DNA from: Odiellus spinosus
Lineage: Eukaryota > Arthropoda > Arachnida > Opiliones > Phalangiidae
Reading direction: 5' to 3'
DNA: 64,000 nucleotides
Assembly: GCA_963920705.1 (NCBI GenBank)
Contig: CAWUCO010000198.1
Location: 1 to 64,000 of the forward strand
This document shows positions 1-10,821 of this stretch, piece by piece. A program made the translations under genes and the position numbers. A model generated the notes under the pieces. That model saw only the letters and a program-made list of their open reading frames with translations. It was not told the origin of the DNA and made no database searches. Each line of letters starts with the position of its first letter. Positions within the stretch are counted from its first letter, which is position 1.

Positions 1-1160
1 GGCGTGTATCGAGAGTTATTGTGTATTCGTGTGGTGCCAGGTGGAAACAGAGTGAGAACTCCGTTATGCGGAAGAAACTCGCTTCCATCCAGCTTATCCC
101 GCTTCTCCGAATCACGTCTTCTTATCGTACCGTATCAAATGACGCTTTATGTGTCATGGCTGGGTTTCTCCCGTTAGAATTAACGATAGCTGCTGATGCT
201 TCCCTTTATAGAGTGGTTAATCGTGGGATGTCGGCTCGTATTGTCGGCGAAGTAATTGACCCTCCTCTTTTTAGGAGTTAGCTGATAGGTGGGACACTCA
301 CCCGGCAAATAGGCATATTACTTACCTCGATCAATGTATACCCCATACGCATGATTTAGAGGCCTTTACTGACGGGTCGAAAGGAAATGATTTGGTAGGC
401 TCTGCGTTTGCAGTTTTTTTCTCGAGGGTTGAGGTTCATTACGAGCTTTTAAGGCTTAGTGATTCTGCGACCATTTTTCACGCGGAAGTGTGGGCAATTT
501 TTGCTGCCCTGTTATAGTTTGATCGTTGTAACGTTCAAACGCCGTTTTACGTTTTTTCAGATAGTCGGGCTGCTATTGCAGCAATCACTGGTTCTAATAA
601 CCAGTTGAAATTAGTATCCGACGTAAGTGATATGTTAAAAGGATTTAGGTCCCGGGGTTTCTCAGTGAACCTTTCGTGGGTTCGGGCTCATGAGGGTATT
701 CGCGGGAATGAACGCGCTGATCTTCTTGCGAAAGAAGCTGCAGCCCTTCCTACCATTACTCAGCTAGTGCACCTTTCGAAATTTGCTTTTAGATCGAGAC
801 TTAAAAATATCTGTTTAGAGAGTTGGCGACTTCACTGACATTGCTCTGAGAAGGGTAAGCCGGTTTACGCTTTTAGACCCTCGGCCACAGAGGATTCTGA
901 GGTTTCTGACCATTCGACCAGTCAGGTCATTAGTGGTCATGGTCAGTTTCCCCAGTATCTTAACCGTTTTCAACATCTAGATAATTCCCTGTGCCGACGC
1001 TTTGCACTACCTCCTAGAATGTCTGTTAGCTGCGGAATTCTTTCCAAATAGGCCCCCTCGGGATAATATCCCTGACGGGTACCTGGACCTCCCTGAGGTT
1101 CGAAACGCTGTTCGTCGGCTCGTATCGCTCTTAATTGAGACGTATTCCGCGGGTAGGGAT
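1..1160 (+). mobile_element. non-LTR retrotransposon ORF2, 3' part (RT tail plus RNase H), decayed
   Basis: This is the C-terminal end of the reverse transcriptase-RNase H polyprotein of an I/R1/Jockey-group non-LTR retrotransposon. Positions 21-281 encode the linker that follows the RT palm in these elements (RRKLxSxQ-type start, LLRITSSYRTVS, and LPLELTIAADA). After a frame change, 359-838 encodes RNase H1. All four acidic catalytic positions can be seen: D in FTDGS, E in HAEVWA, D in FSDSRAA and D in ERADLLAKEA. A TAG stop at 515-517 lies inside RNase H. From about 940 a degenerate 'YLNRF...' tail matches the usual region after RNase H. The 5' part lies outside the window. Family-level assignment is inferred from motif style; the element is dead. 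Confidence 0.85.
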
Positions 1161-1230
1161 TGACCCTAGTCGAGGGTGGACTCCAGACTTATTCCGGGGC
1201 GGACTCCGGCGTCGCGCGGGGTTTTCTCTG

Positions 1231-1690
1231 TGGTTTTAGGCATGTTAGTCTAGGCAATTTTATTGGTGTACTCGGGTGTTTTGGGAGTACCCTCCTCGTA
1301 TTCATTTCTAGTGTTAAAGTTACCATCTTAAACTAGTGAGAGCCCGAAAGGACATTTGGGACTGCCACTCGTTTCTTTGGCTGTTTGTATCGCCATCGAT
1401 TCCATGGGAATAATGATGACGGCAGTCTATCCCCCGTTATGTGCAAACGACATGGGGGTAAAACTCAAACTGAATGTCCGTAGCCAGGGTAACAATATTA
1501 CTTTAAAAAAATGGATATCCTCTACTTCTCCTCAACCTTGGAACCAATAAAAATTGCTATAAATAGAACCTGTTTCTGGAGGAAATGTACCCTTGTTTCA
1601 AGGTTGCGACTATACAATGGCTAGTATAGGAAGGCTGGGCGTCTCGACAGATTCAATCCGTTTCAAGAGTAAAAAATATTCATTAGGCGG
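1231..1690. other. no recognisable feature
   Basis: An open frame of 64 codons at 1356-1550 has no recognisable motif. I see no gene, structured RNA or repeat boundary here. Confidence 0.4.
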
Positions 1691-1701
1691 TCGTGTTTAT
1701 A

Positions 1702-1830
1702 AATTGAGATATTACGTATTAAAATACGGATGCTTCATGGCGGTTATTATAACTTCCGACAATAAAAAGTAATATTAACCGCCATGAAGTGTATCCGTCT
1801 CTTAATAACAAGAAATATCTTGCTATTCAT
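1702..1830. repeat. imperfect inverted repeat (hairpin element)
   Basis: Two arms of about 45 bases face each other around a short AT-rich centre. Both contain TGGCGGTTA / TAACCGCCA and a flanking GGATGCTTCA / TGAAGTGTATCC. This is probably a small MITE or a palindromic remnant. No coding potential is seen. Confidence 0.6.
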
Positions 1831-2077
1831 GGCGAACTCCAATACATAGTATTCAAGCGTACGTCATCAATGACATTGCACCATGAATTCATAATATCAC
1901 CAAGGATAGATATTGTAGTAGTGCTAGAATGGTTAAATTTGGAGACCATTTGGGTGGTCATTTTTCGGTATGCTTCTACTGATATACCGTATTCCATAGT
2001 GTGAGATAGGCCTCGCTTTCGTATTTAATATTTCTTAATTAATTTTAAGATAAATCAGGTTTTCTTTCCTTTTATTT

Positions 2078-2425
2078 CTCTAATTTTACAGTTGCCTTCC
2101 GCGGCTTTCTTAATATTTTTTCCTCGAATTCCCACCCGTGGTATCATCAAATTTCACTTCGCTCGCGAAGATCGTTACGGGGGAGCGGGGCCTTCCGCCG
2201 CTCCGCGTTAGTAGGCCTTGACTCGCTGGTGTCGCGCTCCTTGCGCTCGTGCTTTTTCCGTTCCGCGTAAGCCTATCGCCCGTCGTTCAACGACTACGGA
2301 GAAATGGGACCCTCTCTTCTCTCTTAGCAGTCGTTTTTCGTCAAGACGGGCGACGCCGCGACAGCCTTGGGTGGAATGGAAGACCAATGAGCCTAGGCTT
2401 ATTAAGGCGTAAGGCCCCGTAACGG
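2078..2425. repeat. dispersed repeat family R1, copy 1
   Basis: This block recurs at about 42065-42595. Shared segments include GTTGCCTTCCGCGGCTTTCT, ACTTCGCTCGCGAA, CAACGACTACGGAGA and TTTTTCGTCAAGACGGGCGA. The body is much GC-richer than its AT-rich surroundings. The 64-codon open frame inside is probably chance. Type of element unknown. Confidence 0.7.
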
Positions 2426-2439
2426 TTTTCGTCTTTACG

Positions 2440-2857
2440 ATCTAAAACGGGTGATGATTTCGATCACTGCCTCGCCAAGTATATATATCCGCGAACCTTA
2501 TTCAACGTTGGTTTAACACGCAATATAAATATTAAAGATATTTAGGTCAAACTTACTTTAAATAAAATGTAAATTATCCGATACCCAAAGCGCCTTAAAA
2601 AACCCACACAATACTTGACCACCCAAATACCGAGAGAGTTCATGATTTACCGCCAAAAGGTTTGAAATTCCAGCCCCCCTGTTAGGAAGAGGGGAAAACA
2701 TAATCTCCGCCCAGGCGTGAATACTATGTAGACTCTGTTCACGAATGAAATGATGAATAAACAAGATGGTCAAGCCCATAGGCAAGCCACAACGAATATG
2801 ATATAATGCTAACGTAGGAAATTGCTTTATGAAAATTTCGATTTTTTTGTGCACCTG
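2440..2857. other. no recognisable feature
   Basis: A 98-codon minus-strand open frame at 2558-2854 has no motif I recognise and runs into the minisatellite. I do not call it a gene. Confidence 0.35.
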
Positions 2858-3041
2858 TTTTCATTTTTCAATTGAAACTTTTTCATTTTTCAATGAAACT
2901 TTTTAATTTTTCAATTGAAACCTTTTCATTTTTCAAATGAAATTTTTTCATTTTTCAAATGAAACTTTCATTTTTCAAATGAAACTTTTTCATTTTTCAA
3001 ATGAAACTTTTTCATTTTTCAAATGAAACTTTTTCATTTCT
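2858..3041. repeat. minisatellite, about 20 bp unit
   Basis: About eight to nine copies of a unit close to TTTTTCATTTTTCAAATGAAAC. Each unit has a small internal palindrome (TTTCAATTGAAA or TTTCAAATGAAA), so the array can form repeated hairpins. Early units carry CAATTG, later ones CAAATG. Confidence 0.9.
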
Positions 3042-3202
3042 AGTGTGTTTTTTATGTTTGGTATCCTCCATGTTTTTTAAGTTTGGCATCCTCCATGCTT
3101 TTAAAGTTTTTTTAGGAATTGCTTGGCTTAGTCTTACATTACTTCTTTTTTCTTGGTTTAAAAAAATTAATATATATAGAAGTTCTGGCAAGATTGTGGC
3201 AT

Positions 3203-3297
3203 AGTGCCTTGGCCGAGCGGTTAAAGCCGTCAAATATATACCATTATTATATATCAGATATACTAAATATAATCCAGGTTCGATTCCTGGCGCGGGC
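3203..3297 (+). pseudogene. tRNA(Ser/Leu)-like sequence with intact pol III boxes
   Basis: An A-box-like TGGCCGAGCGG lies at 3210-3220 and a perfect B box GGTTCGATTCC at 3277-3287. The T arm is a perfect 5-bp stem (CCAGG/CCTGG) with a TTCGATT loop. The A-to-B distance suits a class II (Ser/Leu) tRNA. The two acceptor strands do not pair and no clean anticodon stem is visible. It is therefore a tRNA pseudogene or a tRNA-derived SINE head. Confidence 0.65.
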
Positions 3298-3299
3298 CG

Positions 3300-4042
3300 A
3301 AAAAAATTTAGTGGCAAATGAGTATACAAAGGATTTTTATTACTTTGCTTAATTGTATTAATGTATTTAACATATAATTTAAAGCTCTTTGCGTTATTTG
3401 TGGTTTAACCTACGCGATTACTCATTTTTCTACTCGATTATGTATTTCGTCATATTTGATGACCTCTGACTTCTGAAAGCACGGTACCTTTGGTGTGGCT
3501 AAAAATGAGAGGTTAGATAGTAACGGAAATTCAATAAGATAGATATACTTAACGGATCCATTTTGATTTTTATATATTTTATTGATAAAAGTTCAAAGTT
3601 TTAATTAAAGCGTAAACTTCATTAAAAATGAAAAATAAATTCTCAGTTTCTGAAATTGTCTATAATGGATATTGAAACGCCATGGAAAAATAAAATAAAT
3701 TATTTAGTATTTATTATGGCAAGTTGGTAACTAATAATAATACGGGATCCGATATTCTGTGGGGCTGAACCGCGACATTTTCATTCCTGCCCCGAAATTT
3801 TCTGTTTGAATTGTCAATCAAGAAAAGACTGAAGAATATAGAAATTTTTTGAACTTCTTTAAAACTTGGGAGAGAAGTGGCATGGGCTGGGGCACTATGG
3901 TTAGTTCCGTCCTACGTTTGGCAAACAGAATTACTCTACATCATATTTATATGGGAGCTTATATTAGATATAGATGTTATTTGATGTAGGACTAAAAAAA
4001 GTATAGAATGTACCACCTAGCTTCTATCTGACTTTCAATAGT
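3300..4042. other. no recognisable feature
   Basis: AT-rich sequence with only short open frames. Open frames across 3001-3352 on both strands are side effects of the minisatellite and the tRNA-like sequence. Confidence 0.4.
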
Positions 4043-4190
4043 CCTCTTTCATTTACTTTGACCAACTCCAAAGGGGGAAAGCAACCCACTTTGGGATGAT
4101 TCGTAGTAATGGCGGTTTAATCCCCCTTTTTGCCTCTCTTATTCTGTGGTTGGCCACCCCTTTGGAGAGGGTCAAAATAAATGAAAGAGG
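4043..4190. mobile_element. MITE family M1, copy 1 (terminal inverted repeats)
   Basis: About 45-bp imperfect terminal inverted repeats. The left arm runs CCTCTTTCATTTACTTTGAC and the right arm ends GTCAAAATAAATGAAAGAGG; the inner parts share CCTTTGGAG / CTCCAAAGG. A second copy with the same inner TIR core lies at 58936-59116. There is no coding capacity, so it depends on another element for transposase. Confidence 0.75.
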
Positions 4191-4312
4191 TGTGTGAAGA
4201 CCTATGCAATATAATAACTGTGACATTACGTTATAAAGTAATTAATTAACTAGGAGACATTGCTTTTATACAAGTACACAATTTTTTTCAAGAAAACAAT
4301 TTTATTCAAGAC

Positions 4313-4642
4313 AACAATTTTTTTCCTGAACATTTCCAATGATTTTCCCTGACAGTTTCAGCTAATACTACCCAACCTTATATTTTTTATATAATTCCGT
4401 TCGCCAATTTTTTGTATTCGTATCTTTGTTAAAGTCTATGCATTCGTATCTTTGTTCAAGTCTATGCAAGTGACACTGTCGGCTTCGAATGGTTCCGCAG
4501 ATAATGATTGTAATTTCCTAGGTTCTTGAAAGATCTTTAAATTCACGGACTTTTTAAAATATCTTAATTCCCTGACTTTATTGGTTTATTATCAAATTCT
4601 GACTTTTCCGTTTTCCCTGACCTGTGGAAACCCTGTTAAGAC
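4313..4642. mobile_element. MITE family M2, copy 1 (hAT-like end), left end decayed
   Basis: Matches 42597-42893 over most of its length, including the GTATCTTTGTT, AAGTGACAC, CCGCAGATAAT and TCTTGA(A/G)AGATCTTTAAATTC segments. The right end CCCTGACCTGTGGAAACCCTG matches the terminal repeat of copy 2. This copy carries an internal 24-bp duplication around GTATCTTTGTT. Confidence 0.7.
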
Positions 4643-4649
4643 AACAATT

Positions 4650-5170
4650 TCATTCAAGACAATAATTTTATAACCGGGAAATATCTTATACCCAGGAAAT
4701 ATTTAACGCACACTCAGTCACTTTTCTCACTTAAAGTCACACTTTCTAAAATTGATTACTTTTTATCACTTTTTTTGGGCTTTGAATTTTTCGGCTTTTT
4801 ATCTTCAGAAAATTGTATTTTTAACCCTATTTCATTTAAAAACCGCCATTTAGTTTCCTTGGTATTTTCATTTTTGGTGCTGCTACGCTTGAGATAACAA
4901 TGGCTCCCAGAGAAATATTACGTGTTTTAACTTTATTGCGGAACTCTTTACCATATTATAAATTATCATTTTTTTGGGAATTATGAGATTAGACTAGGCT
5001 GTACCCATTGAATACTAAAGAATGTTTTAGCTCATAAATTTGTCCTCGAATTTAACTAGATATGTGTTAATGGGAAAATACTATTACTGATAAATATTAT
5101 TTTAATATGCGAATGGGTATTTAAATTAGAGAAGTAGAAAAGAAATCTGCTGATGCTATTCAGAAAAAAA
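4650..5170. other. no recognisable feature
   Basis: AT-rich sequence without convincing open frames or repeats. Confidence 0.4.
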
Positions 5171-5194
5171 TCTAGTTTTATTTTTTCGTTTCGT

Positions 5195-5405
5195 TGAAAT
5201 TTTTCGGTTCGTAAAAATGTTTTCTGTTAGAGGAAATTTTTTCGGTTCGTGTAAATTTTTTCGGTTCGTGGTAAACCAAAACGGATGATTCATTGTTATG
5301 CCGGTCAAAATCGACCAAAACGGAAAATGCTTTGTATTGCCGGCCAAAATCTAAAAAAACGGAAGATGCCTTGTAATGTCGGCCAAAATCTACCAAAACG
5401 TGAAA
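5195..5405. repeat. two short tandem repeats
   Basis: At 5195-5272 there are three to four copies of an AAATTTTTTCGGTTCGTG-type unit. At 5273-5405 there are three copies of an approximately 40-46 bp unit containing CCGGCCAAAATC-ACCAAAACGGAAGATG. The minus-strand open frames across them are repeat translations, not genes. Confidence 0.75.
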
Positions 5406-5584
5406 ATTGTCTCTCACGGCTTTTCTAATTTTTCCAATCATGGACACGTGCATTTCATAAACGATATTTGGGTTTATACCGGTAATTTTTTTATGGGCTT
5501 TATCTATACATGCGGCGGAAGAACGATAATGGTAACGGCCACCATTAGACCTATCTATTTGTTTACCTCTAGCTCAATCTTTAT

Positions 5585-5765
5585 CTCTCTGACCCAGCGG
5601 TCATGCTCGCTCTTTACTATTTATTTCTGACCCAGATGTCGGGCTCGCCTTAGTATTGTTTCTCTGACCTAGCGGTCAGGCTAACTCATTACTATATAAT
5701 TTTCAGACCCATTGGTCAGACTCCTTCATTTCTTTTACTCTGACCCAGCTGTGTAACTCGCACGA
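5585..5765. repeat. tandem repeat, about 50-55 bp unit
   Basis: Four diverged copies start with TCTGACCCAGCGGTCA and continue with GCTCGC or GCTAAC and CTTTACTATT-like sequence. Confidence 0.75.
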
Positions 5766-5769
5766 GATT

Positions 5770-6340
5770 TTGTCTAATTCTAGTTTTTAGGGAGAATACG
5801 AAATATTACCTAGCACGTCTATATTCTTCTCCTCCAAAGAAAAGATTTGTTGCAGCTTCGGTTGTCCTCTTTCTGTTACTAACCAGTTCATTTCACAAAT
5901 ATAATCAATGAAGTTCACGCTTGAATCACTCTTAATTATTTTTAACAGTTTTATATGGTTAGTATATTGTAAACCTACAGAACTCTTCGTCTGAACTTGA
6001 AAGAGGTTAGCCAGCCTAGCCCAAGCAAATTTGTTACAGCTGCATCGTATTAGTGATACAAGGGGACATTTTTTAACCTTTGTTCACTTCAATATATTTT
6101 TTACGACTTTGTTTTTCTCGCGATTTTCGGGCGAGCTTTTAAAGTCGATTCGCTATATGTTACACTATCAAGCCAGAGTTATTTTTTTCTTGCATATCCT
6201 CTTTTAAAGGGCTAACACCGTATATACTAATTTAAAGTGCTAGTACCACAGAACAAACTATGCTGATAATTCGAACTTCAAAATCCCTAATCATTGTTTG
6301 GGAAAAACCTGTTACTTAAATACAGGAAAACCTTATTTGA
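5770..6340. other. no recognisable feature
   Basis: AT-rich sequence with no long open frame and no clear repeat. Confidence 0.4.
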
Positions 6341-6342
6341 GA

Positions 6343-6940
6343 TTTTGTGAGCGCAAAATTTAACAGCATCGGGATAATCTGAGTGTCGTCGTGGTATCCC
6401 ATTTAATCCTAAAAATGTTGGGGAAAAAAGTTAAGTTTACTCCTAGAAATATAATTATAAAATGAGTTTTTAATCATTGAGGGTTTATAGCTACTCCTAG
6501 AAATAAAGGGAATCAATGTGCTATTCCACCAATGATAGCAAGTGCAGCTCCTATTTATAACACATACAGGAAATTGACTACTGCATCGTAATTATCATGA
6601 AGAACAGGAAATTGACTACTGCATAGTAATTATCATGAAGAACAATATCTAATGATGAGTTTGCCCAGATTACTCCTGTTAATCCTACAATAGTAAATAA
6701 AAATACAAATCCTAGGGGTTAGTTTAATGAAGGATCTATATTAGGATCTGTATCTATATATACTTCTGGGGGCCCAAAAATTCAAAATGTTGGTATAAAA
6801 TTGGGTCTCCCCGCACCTAGGTCAAAAAATGATGTATTAAAATTTCTATCTGTTAATGGTATTGTTATAGCACCTGCTAAAACAGGTAAGGATAATTATA
6901 ATAAAATTGCTGAAATTTTTACTGATCCAACAAATAATAA
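6343..6940 (-). pseudogene. cox1: NUMT: mitochondrial cox1 fragment
   Basis: Read on the minus strand with the invertebrate mitochondrial code, this stretch encodes cytochrome oxidase subunit I. It contains the diagnostic region around FWIFGPPEVYI, then FTIVGLTGV, the HDNYxxVxxF segment and the C-terminal FPQHFLGL / RRHSDYPD segment. A 40-base duplication around the HDNY segment, plus small frame breaks, show it is not functional. It is a nuclear copy: it is flanked by nuclear repeats and is separate from the other mitochondrial blocks in this window. Confidence 0.9.
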
Positions 6941-7036
6941 ATAACTGATGCTCCTATATGTGCAATATTTCTTGATAATGGGGGGTAAGCTTTTCATTCT
7001 ATTCCAGCTCCGTTTTCTACTATATTTACATGGCCA

Positions 7037-7545
7037 ATTCGTAATGTTATTCTATGGGATGTTTTTTTTGAAAGTGGCTTACTTTTCAGATTTATTTTCT
7101 AATACTTTTAGATATTTTTCAGACTTGAATTTTCCGTGTGGTATGAATTAAGTTTCAAGCTTTATTTTAAGACTAATTTCATAATTTTGAAACAATTAGT
7201 TGGCCCAAAGTCTATTTATGAAAACGGGCGAAAAATTAAAGCGGAGAAATTGAGTGGGCAAAACCTAAGCCTTATTTGACAAATTAGGCTTAGGTTTTAT
7301 ATGGCTTTTTAAAATCACGCGCAGGAGGAGCGCGCTTGATTTGGAGGCTATGGGTATTGAACGCTAATGACTTAATTTCTCCTCCTTTATATTTTTGCAG
7401 TTTTTATAGATATATTGTGGCCAAACTAATAGGTGTAAAATAATAAATCTAGTCTTAAAATAAAGCCCAAAAAATATCTGGAATCATTAGAAAATAAATC
7501 TGAAAGGTAAGTCTCTTACAAAAAATCTAAATCCCATAGAATAAC
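7037..7545. mobile_element. foldback element
   Basis: Arms at about 7037-7190 and 7435-7545 are inverted copies, sharing GTTATTCTATGGGAT, CTTTCAGATTTATTTTCTAAT and CTTTATTTTAAGACTA. The centre holds a second small palindrome, AAACCTAAGCC / GGCTTAGGTTT. There is no coding content. Confidence 0.75.
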
Positions 7546-7599
7546 ATTAAGTTTCAATTTCTCCGCCTTAAAAGTACTCTCCTTTTTAAAAATGAGTGA

Positions 7600-8250
7600 A
7601 ATTCCGAACGACTTGCCATTCCGAACGGCAATAAGGAAGGCATTAACATCAAAAATAATGAATTGGAATTTAGTTTAATGGGTAACGGAAGGTTATAAAG
7701 ATTTCACTGCGGCTTTCGGAGGTATTAACATCAAAATTGATGAAAAAATTAATTTAATTTTGGTTTAAAGGGCAATGGGGAAAATATTAAGATTTCACTG
7801 CGGCTGCCGGAGGTATTAACATCAAAATTGATGAAAAAATTTATTTAAATTTGAATTGAAGAGTAATGGGGAAAATATAAAGATTTCACTGCGACTGTCG
7901 GAGGTATTAACATCAAAATTGATGAAAAAACTAATTTAAATTTGGTTTAAAGGGCAATGGGGAAAATATAAAGATTTCACTGCGGCTGTCGGAGGTATTA
8001 ACATAAAAATTGATGAAAAAATTAATTTAAATTTGGTTTAAAGGGCAATTGGGAAAATATAAAGATTTCACTGCGGCTGTCGGAGGTATTAACATCACAA
8101 TTGATGAAAAATTAAATTAAATTTGGTTTAAAGGGCAATGGGGAAAATATAAAGATTTCACTGCGGCTGTCGGAGGTATTAACATCAAAAATGATGAAAA
8201 AATTTATTTAAATTGGGTTTAAAGGGCAATGGGAAAAATTTAAAGATTTC
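7600..8250. repeat. satellite array, 91-bp subfamily
   Basis: About seven head-to-tail units. The landmark ATTTCACTGCGGC recurs at about 7701, 7792, 7883, 7974, 8065, 8155 and 8246, so the period is 91 bp. Units contain GGAGGTATTAACATCAAAATTGATG and TTTGGTTTAAAGGGCAATGG-type segments. The first unit is strongly diverged. Confidence 0.95.
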
Positions 8251-8725
8251 AGTGTCTCGCTTTGGGGCTTCCGGAGGTATTAACATCAAAAATGGGCAAT
8301 GGTAAAAATGAAGAAATTTGACTGAAACAAGTGCGGCTGCCGCAGCTATTAACATCAAAAATGAAGAAATTTATTTTAATTGGTTTTAAAGGGCAATGGT
8401 AAAAATGTAGAGATCTGACTGAATCAAGTGCGGCTGCCGCAGCTATTAACATCAAAAATGGTGAAAAAATTAATTTTAATTGGGTTTAAAGGGCAATGGT
8501 AAAAATTTAGAGATCTGACTGAATCAAGTGAGGCTGCCCCAGCTATAAACATCAAAAATTATGAAAAAATAAATTTTAATTGGGTTTAAAGGGCAATGGT
8601 AAAAATGTAGAGATTTGACTGAACCAAGTGCGGCTGCCGCAGTTATTATCATCAAAAATTATGAAAAAATTAATTTTAATTGGGTTTAAAGGGCAATGGT
8701 AAAAATGTAGAGATTTGACTGAATT
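8251..8725. repeat. satellite array, 100-bp subfamily
   Basis: Continues the 91-bp array, but the unit has grown to 100 bp. The landmark GACTGAA recurs at about 8320, 8417, 8517, 8617 and 8717. The added bases are TAGAGATCTGACTGAATCAA, and GGAGGTATT has become CGCAGCTATT. The junction unit at 8250-8320 is a hybrid. Confidence 0.93.
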
Positions 8726-8777
8726 ACTTTTTAAAGGGCTAGTCTTTTAATATAGAAGTTATCACTTTCTTGTTAGA

Positions 8778-10215
8778 CAGATATTATATCAAAAATGTGT
8801 TTGCGAACAAAGACCCAGAAGGACATGTTATGGCCTTGAGTGTCTGAAGTGACAGATATTTAATTTTCTTTAAAAACATTAAATTCACTCGGAAATATTT
8901 AAGAAAAATCATAACAGACGATTTTCTCCCATTGACGCTTAACATTAAATTTCGCTTAATAATTTTTCAGGGATTACGTGTCAAACAAAACGAAACTTTT
9001 CGTTCGATAGAAAAATTTTTTTAATTTAGCTTTGGCTTTAGGCATAGAATCAAAGTTCTATGATCTGATCTCATACCTTAATTGGATAATGTTTTATTAC
9101 GTTCATGTTAGCTTATGAATGCTTATACAAGGAATTTAAAGGGAATAAAATATCCCCATATTTTAATTTTTAATTTAGGTTGCAAACGAAAAAACCTAAT
9201 CCATGGATAATGTTTTATTACAACTTGTTCATGTTAGCTTATGAATGCTTATACAAGGAATTTAAAGGGAAAAAATCCCCATATTTTAATTTCTAATCTA
9301 GGTTGCAAACGAACAAACCTAATCCATGGATAATGTTTTATTACAACTCCTCGACTTTAGTCGAGGCAATTCGTTCATGTAAGCTTATGAATGTTTATAC
9401 AAGGAATTTTAAGGGAATAAAAATTCCACATGTTTTAATTTTTATTTTAGACTGCAAACGAACAAACCTAATCCATGGATAATGTTTTATTATAACTTCT
9501 AATAACTAATTAGTGGTCTCTTATGGAAATCATCATTTAAATTGCACGGTTTTAATGAAAAGAAAAATGAAAGTATTACAATTTAAAAACCTTATCCGCT
9601 CTAAAATTCGTCGCTTTGAAATTCTCTACCCTTGCGCGCACAATATAGCTTTGAAAGTACAAATTGTTATGGTTTGCGTCGTCTGTTAAGTTAGAAAAGA
9701 GATGACTTAAAACGGGCTTTAAAAAACATATTTCCCTTTATCATATACCTATTCCAATAAACCGGCGAGTATTTTTAACGATCCGTTCAATTGCGAGTCG
9801 TGGAAATTCGGGTTAAATTAAGAAAACATAAAGTGGACTCGCGTTATACTGAAAAATAACAGTTCAATACACGTTTTCCCTGAAAAATATTAAGCGAAAT
9901 TTAATGTTAAGCGTCAATGGGAGAAAATCGTCTGTTATGTTTTTTCTTAAATAAAATCAGTTGTTTTGAAATTTGAAACTCTAAATCGTGCCAGATTGTG
10001 ATTATATTTAAATTTTGTTTTAAAAGAAAATCTAATTATATTTAAATTTCATGTTTTAAAAGAAAATTAAATATCTGTCACTTCAGACATTCAAGGCTAT
10101 AACTTGTCCTTCTGGGTCTTTGTTTGCAAAAGACATTTTTTATATAATATCTGTCACTTCAGACATTCAAGGCCATAACATGTCTTTGTTCGCAAAGTCA
10201 TTTTTGATATAATTT
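8778..10215. mobile_element. non-autonomous DNA element with roughly 200-330 bp terminal inverted repeats
   Basis: The left end (8778-8975) and right end (about 9880-10215) are inverted copies. Shared blocks include ATATCAAAAATG / CATTTTTGATAT, the TGTCTGAAGTGACAGATAT block and the AACAGACGATTTTCTCCCAT block. The right arm carries an extra duplication of its outer approximately 60 bases. No transposase frame is present. The inside holds tandem repeats (9095-9500). Confidence 0.8.
9095..9500. repeat. three tandem repeats of about 126-146 bp inside the long-TIR element
   Basis: Each copy carries TTCATGTTAGCTTATGAAT, ATACAAGGAATTTAAAGGG and CCTAATCCATGGATAATG. The third copy is longer because a perfect hairpin insert, CCTCGACTTTAGTCGAGG (about 9348-9365), lies in front of it. 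Confidence 0.85.
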
Positions 10216-10495
10216 AAGAAAGGAGGAATACCTTCTTTTTAACGCAGAAAAGGGGCTACCCATTGGCAGAGCGAGAACTCCGTGCTTTCCCCTTTTCCGC
10301 CCCCTCCCTTAAATCTGCCAACTGGGAGCACTTTTTCCCCTTCCCTTCCCCTCTTAGAGTCCGTCAACAGGGAGCACATTAACCCCCCTACCGGCCCCCC
10401 TAAAATCTGTCCGGCTTCTACTGTGTCTCGTTCGCCCTGTAGGTCTCCTTCTGGAAAAAGATAGGCTTAAAAGATAGGCTTCAACATAAATAAAA
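10216..10495. other. C-rich segment, no gene seen
   Basis: A pyrimidine- and C-rich plus strand (CCCCTTTTCCGCCCCCTCCC and similar) unlike the AT-rich flanks. The 60-codon open frame here is low-complexity and not called. Confidence 0.35.
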
Positions 10496-10545
10496 ACCAC
10501 AGTTTCAAAGGCTTCAACATAAATAAAAACCACAGTTTCAAAGAC
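10488..10545. repeat. direct repeat, about 33 bp, two copies
   Basis: GGCTTCAACATAAATAAAAA followed by CCACAGTTTCAAA occurs twice in tandem just beyond the polymerase end of element A. It may mark an element boundary, but I could not find a matching inverted copy at the other end. Confidence 0.7.
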
Positions 10546-10566
10546 AAAGTCTCACAAAAATCTGTT

Positions 10567-10572
10567 TTTATT
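10567..10572 (-). terminator. poly(A) signal for the minus-strand polymerase gene of element A
   Basis: TTTATT on the plus strand is AATAAA on the minus strand. It lies about 250 bases past the end of the PolB coding region, after a run of TACAGACTATTTACAAT-like repeats (10580-10680). Confidence 0.4.
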
Positions 10573-10579
10573 CAAAAGT

Positions 10580-10682
10580 TAATACAGACTATTTACAATC
10601 AATACAGATTATTTACAATTACATTCAAAACATTTAAAGTTATTACAGACTATTTACAATTAATGCAGATTGTTTACAATTA
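10580..10682. repeat. short tandem repeat near the end of element A
   Basis: Four copies of (A/T)TACAGA(C/T)TATTTACAAT separated by short AT-rich spacers. They lie in the 3' untranslated or terminal region of the polymerase side of element A. Confidence 0.7.
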
Positions 10683-10821
10683 GTAATCTAGCCGACATAA
10701 CCGTAAGGTACGGTTTCTACGTTCGGTAGTACTCGCACCTTGTCGACCTCGGAGCGGTAAATTTTATTTTCATCTCTCGAAATTAGTGTAGGGTAATGCA
10801 ATCGCCTTATTTGTTTTGGGA

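Noticed and set aside
3012..3329. Minus-strand 105-codon frame containing RPAPGIEPG
   Set aside because: This is the reverse strand of the tRNA-like B box and T arm plus the minisatellite, a common spurious peptide.
7600..8725. CRISPR-like regular spacing
   Set aside because: The repeats are contiguous 91/100-bp monomers with no unique spacers; this is a satellite.
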